Below, piece by piece: positions 7,630 to 14,101 of a DNA stretch of 17,725 nt; position 1 is the stretch's first letter; every line of letters starts with the position of its first letter. Under the pieces are notes generated by a model. It did not search any database and was not told the DNA's origin. It saw only the letters and a list, made by a program, of their open reading frames with translations. The DNA comes from an uncultured Mucispirillum sp. (GTDB lineage: Bacteria; Chrysiogenota; Deferribacteres; Deferribacterales; Mucispirillaceae): contig CAJUJZ010000039.1 in NCBI GenBank assembly GCA_910586745.1, forward strand, positions 1 to 17,725, in the 5' to 3' direction. Made by a program: the position numbers and the translations under genes.

Positions 7630-8174
7630 TGAGATACGATATTAGATTTTCAGGCTCTGGCGGTCAGGGTATTATTACAGCAGGTATTTTATTAGCTCAG
7701 GCAGCAGCTATAAAAGGTGGTAAAAATGCAGTGCAGAGCCAGTCTTATGGTCCAGAAGCCAGAGGCGGAGCAAGCAAAGCAGAAGTAATTATTAGTGATG
7801 ATGAAATAAATTATCCTAAAATAGTAAGCCCTGATATAGTTATATCATTAACACAGGAAGCATATAATAAATATGCAGTTGATTTAAAAGATGATGCAGT
7901 AGTGATTGTAGATACTGCAATGGTGCATGAATATGATGATAAAAAACATAAAACTTATAATGTGCCTGTAATTACAACAGTTTCAAAAGAGTTAGGCAGT
8001 TCTGTATCTGCAAATATTGCAATATTAGGAACAGTGAATGAAATATGCTCTATTGTAAAACATGAGTGGCTTTTAGATGTTATTGTTAATAACTTTCCAG
8101 CTCGTGCTGCTGAAAATAATAAAAAAGCATATAATATAGGAATAAAACTGGCAAAAAAAGCATTAGGAGAGTAA
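7629..8174 (+). CDS. korC: 2-oxoglutarate:ferredoxin oxidoreductase, gamma subunit
   Basis: Gamma subunit of the same complex. The N-terminus carries the family's GSGGQGIITAG (9-19) and SYGPEARGGASKAEV (39-53). Length (181 aa) is typical for a stand-alone gamma subunit. GGAGG (7618-7622) lies six bases before the ATG, which overlaps the korB stop by one base. Its own last codons (GGA GAG) provide the ribosome-binding site of the next gene, which begins five bases after the stop. Confidence 0.92.
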   Translation: MRYDIRFSGSGGQGIITAGILLAQAAAIKGGKNAVQSQSYGPEARGGASKAEVIISDDEINYPKIVSPDIVISLTQEAYNKYAVDLKDDAVVIVDTAMVHEYDDKKHKTYNVPVITTVSKELGSSVSANIAILGTVNEICSIVKHEWLLDVIVNNFPARAAENNKKAYNIGIKLAKKALGE

Positions 8175-8179
8175 TTTAA

Positions 8180-8476
8180 ATGAGTGAAAATCCACTTTAT
8201 AAAAAAGCATATTTCCAGTGTGCAAGAAGAGCAATACTTGAAAATGAAGTATTAATGAAAAAATTTATTGCAGATAAAGTAAAAGATATTTACAGCGATG
8301 AAAAATTAACCAGATTAAATGAACTGCTTACAAAAATGTATGATAATGATATGTTTGATTTAATAATGGGAACAAAATCAGCAGAAGATTTAAAGAATTT
8401 ATACGACTACGAAATATGCAAAGAGATAGAAGTATATGCAAAAGAATTGCAGGAAAAAGGTGAAGCAGTAATATAG
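8180..8476 (+). CDS. SdhE-like flavinylation factor (succinate dehydrogenase assembly factor 2 family)
   Basis: Proposed helper that attaches FAD covalently to the flavoprotein subunit of succinate dehydrogenase or fumarate reductase. Signs of the family, compared by eye with E. coli SdhE: RR followed by a glutamate (R16-R17-A18-I19-L20-E21, where SdhE has RRGxxE), an F at 29 where SdhE has its phenylalanine, and LL...DNDMFDLIMG (49-64) where SdhE reads LL..DDPDLFNWLM. Length (98 aa), all-helical character and lack of membrane segments fit. The invariant glycine of RGxxE is alanine here. It starts five bases after korC and uses GGAG inside korC's end, so it belongs to the operon. If not SdhE, it is a small unknown protein co-expressed with Kor. 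Confidence 0.55.
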   Translation: MSENPLYKKAYFQCARRAILENEVLMKKFIADKVKDIYSDEKLTRLNELLTKMYDNDMFDLIMGTKSAEDLKNLYDYEICKEIEVYAKELQEKGEAVI

Positions 8477-8479
8477 TAT

Positions 8480-8521
8480 AATATTAAGAATATCCCTATT
8501 ATATTGTGCTTAATATTTTTT
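8480..8521 (+). terminator. Terminator of the kor operon
   Basis: AATATTAAG (8480-8488) pairs with CTTAATATT (8509-8517); inside it AATAT (8489-8493) pairs with ATATT (8501-8505), leaving a CCCTATT loop and a small GTG bulge. A T-rich stretch follows. The stem is AT-rich but long and begins four bases after the last gene's stop. Confidence 0.6.
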
Positions 8522-8558
8522 ATTAGTATATTTTAATATTATCCATTTTTGATATTTT

Positions 8559-8625
8559 CAGCTTTTATTGTATGTACAAAATTTTTGCAGCAGCAGGATA
8601 AATGTATATACAATAAAATAAGCTG
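8559..8625. repeat. Long imperfect inverted repeat / hairpin
   Basis: A core of 16 bases (8563-8578) pairs with 8603-8618 with one G-T pair and no mismatch. With a short bulge the arms extend outward to CAGCTT (8559-8564) and AAGCTG (8620-8625). The loop of about 24 bases holds GCAGCAGCAGG. There is no T-run after it, and the kor operon already has a terminator upstream. It could be a small structured RNA, a remnant of a mobile element, or a 3'-end stabiliser. Nothing else is seen between it and the pseudogene at 8731. Confidence 0.55.
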
Positions 8626-8730
8626 CCATATACAGTGAAAGTAATAATATATACAGTTAATCTTGGATATTATAAAGGCAGGTGTCTAATACCGCATTTA
8701 AATACTAACTATTTAATACAGTATTTATGT

Positions 8731-9215
8731 ATGGGTTATAAAAAATAGTGTATATTAATAGGATTAGCTGCATTATTAACAACAGGATGTGCAAAAGAAA
8801 GTATAGATATTGCCCGTAATAATATTTATGTAACTTCATTTTATGGTATGGGATGAAGTCATACATTTGGCAATATGAATTTAGGTATAAACAACAGTGT
8901 ATCAGGTCAGTATTTTAATGAAATAATTGCTTGGTTAAACTGTGATTTAGATGCAAGTATTAGATAGATTTTTATCTATAATACTATTTATTCTAATTCA
9001 TTTGATGAAAGTTCTGGTGTATATACTTTTATAATATACCAAAGTATATATGAATATGGATCATATTATGGCAGATATACAGATACAGCATTAAACCTTG
9101 AAGCAATTCAGAGTTACAGTTACATGCTAGACCTTAAGAAGTAAAAGCCGACAATAATACTGTAGATAATGCAGCTGAAGAAGTTAAATATTATTTAATA
9201 ATTAATATTGTATAA
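8731..9215 (+). pseudogene. Decayed lipoprotein gene
   Basis: From the ATG at 8731 the frame reads MGYKK, a TAG stop (8746-8748), then CILIGLAALLTTGC, a textbook lipoprotein signal with lipobox LTTGC. The same frame continues past a TGA (8854-8856) and a TAG (8965-8967) to a TAA at 9142-9144; reading then resumes in another frame (KADNNTVDNAAEEVKYY) to a TAA at 9213-9215, which implies a frameshift near 9141. Between the stops codon use stays protein-like, with many Tyr, Asn and Ser (for example SYYGRYTDTALNLE). The intact product would have been an exported lipid-anchored protein of about 160 residues of unknown family. No Shine-Dalgarno is visible before the ATG. Three stops plus a frameshift make recoding very unlikely. 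Confidence 0.7.
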
Positions 9216-9219
9216 AAAT

Positions 9220-9259
9220 AAAACTGATAGAATTTAAAATTTTACCAGTTTTCTTATTT
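9220..9259. terminator. Bidirectional terminator at the end of the biotin operon
   Basis: AAAACTG (9220-9226) pairs with CAGTTTT (9246-9252), and the pairing continues inward over AT bases with one mismatch. On the minus strand the stem is followed by ATTTTTATA, a good tail for transcripts of the biotin operon; on the plus strand TTTTCTTATTT follows, so it may also have ended the lipoprotein transcript. Confidence 0.65.
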
Positions 9260-9265
9260 GCAGAA

Positions 9266-9427
9266 TTATTTAATATCTAAATCTATCATTATGTTTTTAC
9301 TGCTTTTTATATTTTTATCATCATTTATTATTTTGCAGGAAAAACCATCACAGGCTACTGTTTTATTTTGTTTTTTATCCTTATTTTTATTTATTTTCTT
9401 ATCTGCACTATTGCTGAATTTTTGCAT
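9266..9427 (-). CDS. Short lysine-rich ORF at the end of the biotin operon (53 aa)
   Basis: Not recognised. The ATG (9427-9425) is one base after the bioA stop, and GGAGAG in bioA's last two codons lies four bases before it, an arrangement like that at the korC/SdhE-like junction. The 53 codons run to a TAA 14 bases before the operon terminator. The product is highly charged and rich in Lys and Asn (N-terminal MQKFSNSADKK), with two cysteines in ACDGFSCKII (25-34) and a hydrophobic C-terminal stretch IMIDLDI. No membrane segment. The ribosome-binding site, coupling and position between gene and terminator support it; the short length and Lys/Asn richness, which AT-rich DNA gives by chance, weaken it. 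The opposite strand holds a hydrophobic 64-codon ORF that lacks a ribosome-binding site. Confidence 0.4.
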   Translation of the reverse strand: MQKFSNSADKKINKNKDKKQNKTVACDGFSCKIINDDKNIKSSKNIMIDLDIK

Positions 9428-9428
9428 T

Positions 9429-10784
9429 CTACTCTCCAAGAATGCTGATTAGTGCATTATATGCAATATCTATGGCAGTATCAAGCTGTTCTTTTGTGAT
9501 GATTAATGCAGGGTTAAAATAAAGCACATTACCAAGAGGTCTTAGTATTAAACCATTTGCAAGTGCTTTTTTGTATATCTGATAGCCTATGCGTTTTTCA
9601 GCACTAAAAGGTGTTTTATTATTTTTATCTTCCACAAGCTCCATAGCATTAATAAGCCCAATATGACGCACTTCGCCAATATTTTTATGACCTGCAAATT
9701 TTTCCAGTATTTTTTTATGCAGATATTCTGCTGTAATTTGTGCTTTTTCTATTATTTTATCCTGCTCTAAAATATCAAGCACTGCATTTGCTGCAGCACA
9801 GCCTAATGGATTGCCGCTGTATGTATGAGAGTGCATAAATGCTTTTCCTTTATTATAATCATCATAAAAGGCATAGTATATTTCATCAGTTGTCATAGTA
9901 ATAGACATAGGCATATATCCACCCGTTAAACCTTTTGATATACACATAATATCTGGACTTACTCCAGCATGGTCAAAGGCAAACACTTTACCAGTTCTGC
10001 CAAAGCCTGTTGCTATTTCATCAGCTATTAAAATAACACCGTATTTATTGCAAATTTCTCTTAATTTAATAAGATATTCTTTTGGGTATATTCTCATGCC
10101 GGCACTGCCCTGTAAAAGCGGCTCTAATATAACAGCACATGTTTCTCTGCCATATTTTTCAAAGGCAGCTTCTGCATATATAAAACATTCTGTGCTGCAT
10201 GTATCTCTGTGTTTGTTAAAAGGGCATCTGTAACAGTCTGGAGCAGTAATCCTTATGGAATCAATTAAAATAGGCTCATAAATTTTAGCATATAAATCAA
10301 GGGCACCAACAGATAATGCACCAATTGTTTCACCGTGATATCCTTCACTTAAACACATAAATTTTCTTTTTTCCGGATGACCGCTTTGGTATTGATATTG
10401 AAAGCTCATTTTTAATGCACTTTCAACAGCTGCAGAGCCGTTATCAGAGAAATTGCATTTATTTAAGCCCTTTGGTGCAATCTTAACTAATTTTTCACTT
10501 AAATTAATTGCTCCAGTGTGGGAAAAGTTTGCAAATATAACATGCTCTAATTTATCAAGCTGTTCTTTTACTGCACTGCTTATTTTATCATTACAGTGGC
10601 CTAAAAGATTGCACCACCAGGAGCTGATTATATCAATATATTCTTTGCCATATATGTCATATAAATATATACCTTTTCCTTTTTCTATAATTATTGGTGC
10701 AAGGCTTTCATAGTCTTTCATTTGAGAGCATGGATGCCATATATATTTTAAGTCTTTTTCTTCAAGTGATAAATTCTGTGCCAT
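9429..10784 (-). CDS. bioA: Adenosylmethionine-8-amino-7-oxononanoate aminotransferase
   Basis: PLP enzyme that converts KAPA to DAPA with S-adenosylmethionine as amino donor, the antepenultimate step of biotin synthesis. Start set at the ATG at 10784, with GGAG six bases upstream inside the bioD end; a TTG four codons earlier has no such site. Residues counted from this ATG: HPCSQMKDY (17-25), SWWCNLLGH (55-63), GYHGETIGALSVG (148-160), ADEIATGFGRTG (254-265) with the PLP-ring aspartate D255, and SKGLTGG (283-289) with the Schiff-base lysine K284. Length (451 aa) is typical. A cysteine cluster C184, C187, C196, C200 lies in a loop before the second half. It begins one base after bioD. Confidence 0.95.
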   Translation of the reverse strand: MAQNLSLEEKDLKYIWHPCSQMKDYESLAPIIIEKGKGIYLYDIYGKEYIDIISSWWCNLLGHCNDKISSAVKEQLDKLEHVIFANFSHTGAINLSEKLVKIAPKGLNKCNFSDNGSAAVESALKMSFQYQYQSGHPEKRKFMCLSEGYHGETIGALSVGALDLYAKIYEPILIDSIRITAPDCYRCPFNKHRDTCSTECFIYAEAAFEKYGRETCAVILEPLLQGSAGMRIYPKEYLIKLREICNKYGVILIADEIATGFGRTGKVFAFDHAGVSPDIMCISKGLTGGYMPMSITMTTDEIYYAFYDDYNKGKAFMHSHTYSGNPLGCAAANAVLDILEQDKIIEKAQITAEYLHKKILEKFAGHKNIGEVRHIGLINAMELVEDKNNKTPFSAEKRIGYQIYKKALANGLILRPLGNVLYFNPALIITKEQLDTAIDIAYNALISILGE

Positions 10785-10785
10785 T

Positions 10786-11457
10786 TTATTCTCCAAATAT
10801 GCTTTTAAAATCTATATTAATACTGCTGTCTTTATGGTTTACAACTGCAAGCAGCTTCAGCATTGAATGTTTTATAATAAATTTTATATTTTCCTGCTCT
10901 ATCAGGCTGTCTTTATAATTGTTAAATATTATGCCTTTTATATCTATCTGATTATCTCTCATGTAGTATATAGAAAGCATAACATCATTGATTGCTCCAA
11001 GAGTTGTGTTTGCAACTAAAATACATGATGTATTAAGTGCTTTTATAATTTCTTTTGTATAAACAGGCTCAGAATCATCAGTAAAGGGGCAGAATATACC
11101 GCCAGCACCTTCTATTAAAACATATTCATATTTTTCTGAAAGTTTTTCATAATCATTTACTACTTTTTCCATATTAAAGGATTTATTTTCAAGTCTTGCA
11201 GAAAGATGAGGCGAAGCAGGATATTCATAGATAAAAGAACCCATATTATTTGTATCTTCTTTTAAGCTGCTTATTTCTTTTACATATTCAATATCACCTG
11301 CATATATTCTGCCCTGTCTTTTTTCTGCACCACTTAAAACAGGCTTAAAATAGCAGGCATTCATATTTTCATTTATCATCTGTTTCATAATTAATGCAGA
11401 AACATAAGTTTTGCCTATATCTGTGCCAGTTCCTGTAATAAATATAGATTTACTCAT
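10786..11457 (-). CDS. bioD: Dethiobiotin synthetase
   Basis: ATP-dependent carboxylation and ring closure of DAPA to dethiobiotin. The N-terminal P-loop reads GTGTDIGKT (8-16), the family signature. KPVLSG (39-44) carries the conserved lysine, and EGAGG (about 116-120) matches the second nucleotide/substrate motif. Length (223 aa) is normal. The ATG overlaps the bioB stop as ATGA, so the two are translationally coupled; the bioA gene follows one base after its stop. Cytoplasmic. Confidence 0.94.
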   Translation of the reverse strand: MSKSIFITGTGTDIGKTYVSALIMKQMINENMNACYFKPVLSGAEKRQGRIYAGDIEYVKEISSLKEDTNNMGSFIYEYPASPHLSARLENKSFNMEKVVNDYEKLSEKYEYVLIEGAGGIFCPFTDDSEPVYTKEIIKALNTSCILVANTTLGAINDVMLSIYYMRDNQIDIKGIIFNNYKDSLIEQENIKFIIKHSMLKLLAVVNHKDSSINIDFKSIFGE

Positions 11458-12422
11458 TTTATCAGTTCCACAACATAACCAGTTTCTTTTATAATCTGCA
11501 TATCTGTATCAACAGATATTCCGTAAGTTGTAAGCATATCGCCAGTTATAGCAGCATTTGCTCCAGATAAAAAAGCTTTTTTACCTTTATCAGATAAATA
11601 AGACCTGCCGCCAGCAAGGCGTATAAAAGCATTGGGGAGAATGAAGCGGAATATGGCAGTAGTTCTTAAGATTTCTTCTTCACTTAATGGTTTGTTATTT
11701 TCATAAGGAGTGCCTTTTACAGGGGATAGAATATTTAAAGGGATAGATTTTATACCTAATTCTTTTAAAGAAAAAGCTAAATCAATTCTGTCCTGAATTC
11801 GTTCTCCAAGTCCAATAATACCGCCGCTGCACACAGAAAGTCCAGATTTTACTGCTGCCCTTAAAGCATTTATCTTGTCATCAAAAGTATGAGTTGTGCA
11901 AACACTTGAGAAAAAGTCTTTAGATGTTTCAAGATTATTATGCACTCTTTCAAGACCTGCGTCTTTTAATTTTTTAAAATTTTCATCTGAAAGCAGTCCA
12001 AGAGAAGCACATATTGAAATATTTGATTTTGATTTAATCTCTTTTATAGTTTCTGCAAGAATTTCCACATCTATATCTGTTAATGCTTTGCCAGAAGTTA
12101 CAATAGAAAAACGAAGCACACCTTTTTCAGCCATATATAAAGCATTTTTCACTATTTTTTCTTTATCAAGCAGCGGGTATTCACTAATATTCGTTTTATA
12201 GTGGGCAGACTGGGCACAGAATTTACAGTTTTCACTACATTTGCCGCTTTTTGCATTTATAATAGAGCATATATCAAAAATATTGCTGCAAAAATGTTTT
12301 CTGATTTCATCTGCTGCACTTATCAGTTGATTTATGGGAGCATCAGCTAATGAAAGAGCTTCATCATAAGTTATTTTTTCCTCTGATAAAATTTTGTTTT
12401 TTATTTTATTTACCATCATCAT
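11454..12422 (-). CDS. bioB: Biotin synthase (radical SAM)
   Basis: Inserts sulfur into dethiobiotin to form biotin. The radical SAM cluster motif is C62-SEN-C66-KF-C69, followed by AQS. Auxiliary-cluster positions seen by alignment with E. coli BioB in my head: C138 (SICASLG) for Cys128, C198 (VCSGGIIGLGE) for Cys188 and R268 (FIRLAGGR) for Arg260. The residue matching Cys97 is serine (S106 in LRFSIVTSG). An additional C52 (DICSIINAKSG) lies just before the radical SAM motif. Length (322 aa) is normal. The gene opens with three Met codons after AAAGG; the third (12416) has the best spacing. It overlaps bioY by about 11-17 bases and bioD by four. Confidence 0.94.
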   Translation of the reverse strand: MMMVNKIKNKILSEEKITYDEALSLADAPINQLISAADEIRKHFCSNIFDICSIINAKSGKCSENCKFCAQSAHYKTNISEYPLLDKEKIVKNALYMAEKGVLRFSIVTSGKALTDIDVEILAETIKEIKSKSNISICASLGLLSDENFKKLKDAGLERVHNNLETSKDFFSSVCTTHTFDDKINALRAAVKSGLSVCSGGIIGLGERIQDRIDLAFSLKELGIKSIPLNILSPVKGTPYENNKPLSEEEILRTTAIFRFILPNAFIRLAGGRSYLSDKGKKAFLSGANAAITGDMLTTYGISVDTDMQIIKETGYVVELIK

Positions 12423-12966
12423 TACCTTTATTTATAAATGGTTTTAGTTTTAAAGCTATACGAGCAGATAAAAGACATAAAAGTATATCTCCCGGCACAC
12501 TATATACAAAGCAGAAAAGAAATATCTCTTTAAAAGTTAAAGTATTTTGTATTACATAATGGGAAATAATATAATAGTAAGGAATACCAATAATATGTAA
12601 AACAATAAGCCCGCAGAAAGAAGCAAATGTGTAGTTTTTTGTATCTGGCTGCATTTTAGATGATATTAATCCTGTTACAAATGCAGCAAAAATAAAACCT
12701 ATAATATAACCAAAAGTAGGAAACACAATATAAGTAATGCCGCCACCTGCTGTAAATACTGGAAGTCCTGCAAGCCCAAGTGCTGCATATATAAATACAC
12801 TTAATCCGCCATATTTTGCACCTAATAAAAGACCAGCAAGCGAAACAAATAAAAACTGCAGTGTAAAAGGAATAACAGGAACTGGAATTTTAATAAATGC
12901 TCCAAGTATAATTAATGTAGTAAATAGACCAGTATAAGCTGCATATCGTGTATTATTTTGTGTCAT
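12406..12966 (-). CDS. bioY: Biotin transporter substrate-binding subunit BioY
   Basis: S-component of an energy-coupling-factor biotin importer in the inner membrane. About six hydrophobic segments are visible: roughly 10-24, 32-50, 53-67, 77-100, 112-133 and 146-168. Family wording includes VPVIPFTLQ near 28-36, LLLGAKYGGLSV near 46-57 and GLAGLPVFTAGGG (64-76). Start set at the ATG at 12966, which overlaps the birA stop (ATGA); an in-frame TTG seven codons earlier has no ribosome-binding site. GAGGT lies 12 bases before the ATG, a slightly long spacing. No ECF ATPases or BioN are in the window, so BioY would use shared ECF modules encoded elsewhere or act alone. Confidence 0.92.
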   Translation of the reverse strand: MTQNNTRYAAYTGLFTTLIILGAFIKIPVPVIPFTLQFLFVSLAGLLLGAKYGGLSVFIYAALGLAGLPVFTAGGGITYIVFPTFGYIIGFIFAAFVTGLISSKMQPDTKNYTFASFCGLIVLHIIGIPYYYIISHYVIQNTLTFKEIFLFCFVYSVPGDILLCLLSARIALKLKPFINKGNDDGK

Positions 12967-13928
12967 AAACTTAAACTTACCTCGCAAGATAAAAGATTTT
13001 CTTCTATACCATTTTCAAAAAGCACAGAAAGTCTGCATTTATCATCAATACCTTTTACAAATGCTTTCTGCATAATGCCGTTTTTTTCAACAGTTATATT
13101 TTTCCCAGTTAAAAAAGACCTTGATTTGTAAACATTTAGAAATGTCATATTAGATAAATTTTTATAATATTCATAAAATATATCAATTACCTTTGCAGTA
13201 ATCTTACATCTAATTTTATTATCAAACATACTTCTGCAAAAAGCTGCCCCTGCAATATTTTTTATATCTTGGTTGTAGCTTTCTTTTGGCTCAAAAATAT
13301 TAATGCCGATACCAAGAGCAGCATAATCAACAGTGCCGCTTTCCATATCAAGATGGGCTTCTGTAAGTATGCCGCATATTTTTCTACCATTATAATATAT
13401 ATCGTTTACCCATTTTATTTCAGTATCCATATTATAAAGCTGCTTCATAGCTTCTGTAACAGCTGCAGCTGCTGCCGTTGTAATATACAAGCTTTCAGAA
13501 AAATTAATATTTGGTCTTAAAAGTATGGAAAAATAAGTGCCTGCATTATCTGGTGAATAAAAAATTCTGCCCTTTCTGCCTCTGCCGCTGCTTTGGCTGT
13601 CTGCTACAACTGCTGTAAATTCTTCTATGCCTTTTCTGCCGTATTCCATAATAATATCGTTTGTAGATGTTACATTAGGAATATATTCTATTTTTACAGG
13701 GGACTGCATATATGATTTAATAATTTCTCCAGTAAATATACCGCCGCCATCTAATGTATAGCCTTTATTCTGAACAGCATAAATATTGCAGCCATCTTTT
13801 CTAAGACTATTTACAGCTTTCCAAACAGCATTACGGCTTACATTAAAAGTTTCTGCTAAATACTGACCTGAAATAAACTCTGTTTCTTTCTCATTTAAAA
13901 GATTAAGTATTTTTTCTTTTAATTTCAT
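12963..13928 (-). CDS. birA: Bifunctional biotin-protein ligase / biotin operon repressor
   Basis: Attaches biotin to carboxylase carrier proteins and, with biotinyl-AMP bound, represses the operon. The N-terminal winged helix (about 1-59; SRNAVWKAVNSLRKDGCNI) shows it is the regulatory, two-function type. The ligase domain has GRGRKGR (115-121), the biotinyl-AMP loop, and KWVNDI (172-177), where most homologues have KWPND. The C-terminal SH3-like domain ends at VSLSL. Start set at the ATG at 13928, which has AAAGGTGG just upstream (321 aa); an ATG nine codons earlier lies upstream of the predicted transcription start and includes that site in its coding region. First gene of birA-bioY-bioB-bioD-bioA and directly behind a BirA operator, so it should control its own expression. 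Confidence 0.94.
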   Translation of the reverse strand: MKLKEKILNLLNEKETEFISGQYLAETFNVSRNAVWKAVNSLRKDGCNIYAVQNKGYTLDGGGIFTGEIIKSYMQSPVKIEYIPNVTSTNDIIMEYGRKGIEEFTAVVADSQSSGRGRKGRIFYSPDNAGTYFSILLRPNINFSESLYITTAAAAAVTEAMKQLYNMDTEIKWVNDIYYNGRKICGILTEAHLDMESGTVDYAALGIGINIFEPKESYNQDIKNIAGAAFCRSMFDNKIRCKITAKVIDIFYEYYKNLSNMTFLNVYKSRSFLTGKNITVEKNGIMQKAFVKGIDDKCRLSVLFENGIEENLLSCEVSLSL

Positions 13929-13946
13929 TTTTCCACCTTTTAAATA

Positions 13947-13974
13947 ATAATACATATAAAATTTTGTTTGTCAA
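13947..13974 (-). promoter_or_regulatory. Promoter of the biotin operon
   Basis: On the minus strand a perfect TTGACA (13974-13969) and TATTAT (13952-13947) are separated by 16 bases. Transcription would start near 13940, leaving a very short leader of about 12 bases that still includes the birA ribosome-binding site. The -35 hexamer lies inside one half of the BirA operator. Confidence 0.7.
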
Positions 13975-13999
13975 CTTATTTTATTTCAATAGTTGACAA
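13968..13999. promoter_or_regulatory. BirA operator (biotin box)
   Basis: TTGTCAACT (13968-13976) and AGTTGACAA (13991-13999) are a perfect 9-base inverted repeat with 14 bases between. Half-site sequence and spacing match the published BirA pattern of TTGTAAACC and GGTTTACAA halves 14-15 apart. It lies directly before birA and covers the operon's -35 element, so binding of BirA with biotinyl-AMP would block polymerase. Its place between birA and recJ could also touch recJ transcription, but the recJ promoter is about 50 bases further away. Confidence 0.88.
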
Positions 14000-14042
14000 T
14001 AGAACATGCTTTATGAAAGAATAAAATAAAATACAGACTTCA

Positions 14043-14069
14043 TTATCAATTTTGGAAAAATATTGATAA
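14043..14069. repeat. Inverted repeat overlapping the recJ promoter
   Basis: TTATCAAT (14043-14050) and ATTGATAA (14062-14069) are perfect complements 11 bases apart and cover the proposed recJ -35 box. A further ATCAAT follows at 14070-14075. It may be an operator, though such AT-only palindromes can arise by chance here. Confidence 0.35.
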
Positions 14070-14080
14070 ATCAATAAAAT
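14052..14080 (+). promoter_or_regulatory. Sigma70-type promoter of recJ
   Basis: TTGGAA (14052-14057), a 17-base spacer and TAAAAT (14075-14080). The predicted start near 14087 would give a leader of only about 15 bases with no Shine-Dalgarno. Confidence 0.4.
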
Positions 14081-14101
14081 ATACTATATATTTTTATAAA
14101 A

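Noticed and set aside
8854..8856. In-frame TGA in the lipoprotein frame as selenocysteine or readthrough codon
   Set aside because: Two TAG codons and a frameshift occur in the same frame, and I see no selenocysteine-insertion hairpin right after the TGA; simple gene decay explains all four lesions.
9258..9452. Plus-strand ORF of 64 codons, hydrophobic, two possible membrane segments
   Set aside because: It begins at a TTG inside the tail of a terminator, has no ribosome-binding site and runs into the 3' end of bioA on the other strand. T-rich DNA gives Phe/Leu/Ile-rich frames by chance; the antisense 53-codon ORF has better start signals.
11896..12201. Plus-strand ORF of 101 codons inside bioB
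   Set aside because: Shadow frame of bioB, which carries the radical SAM motif.
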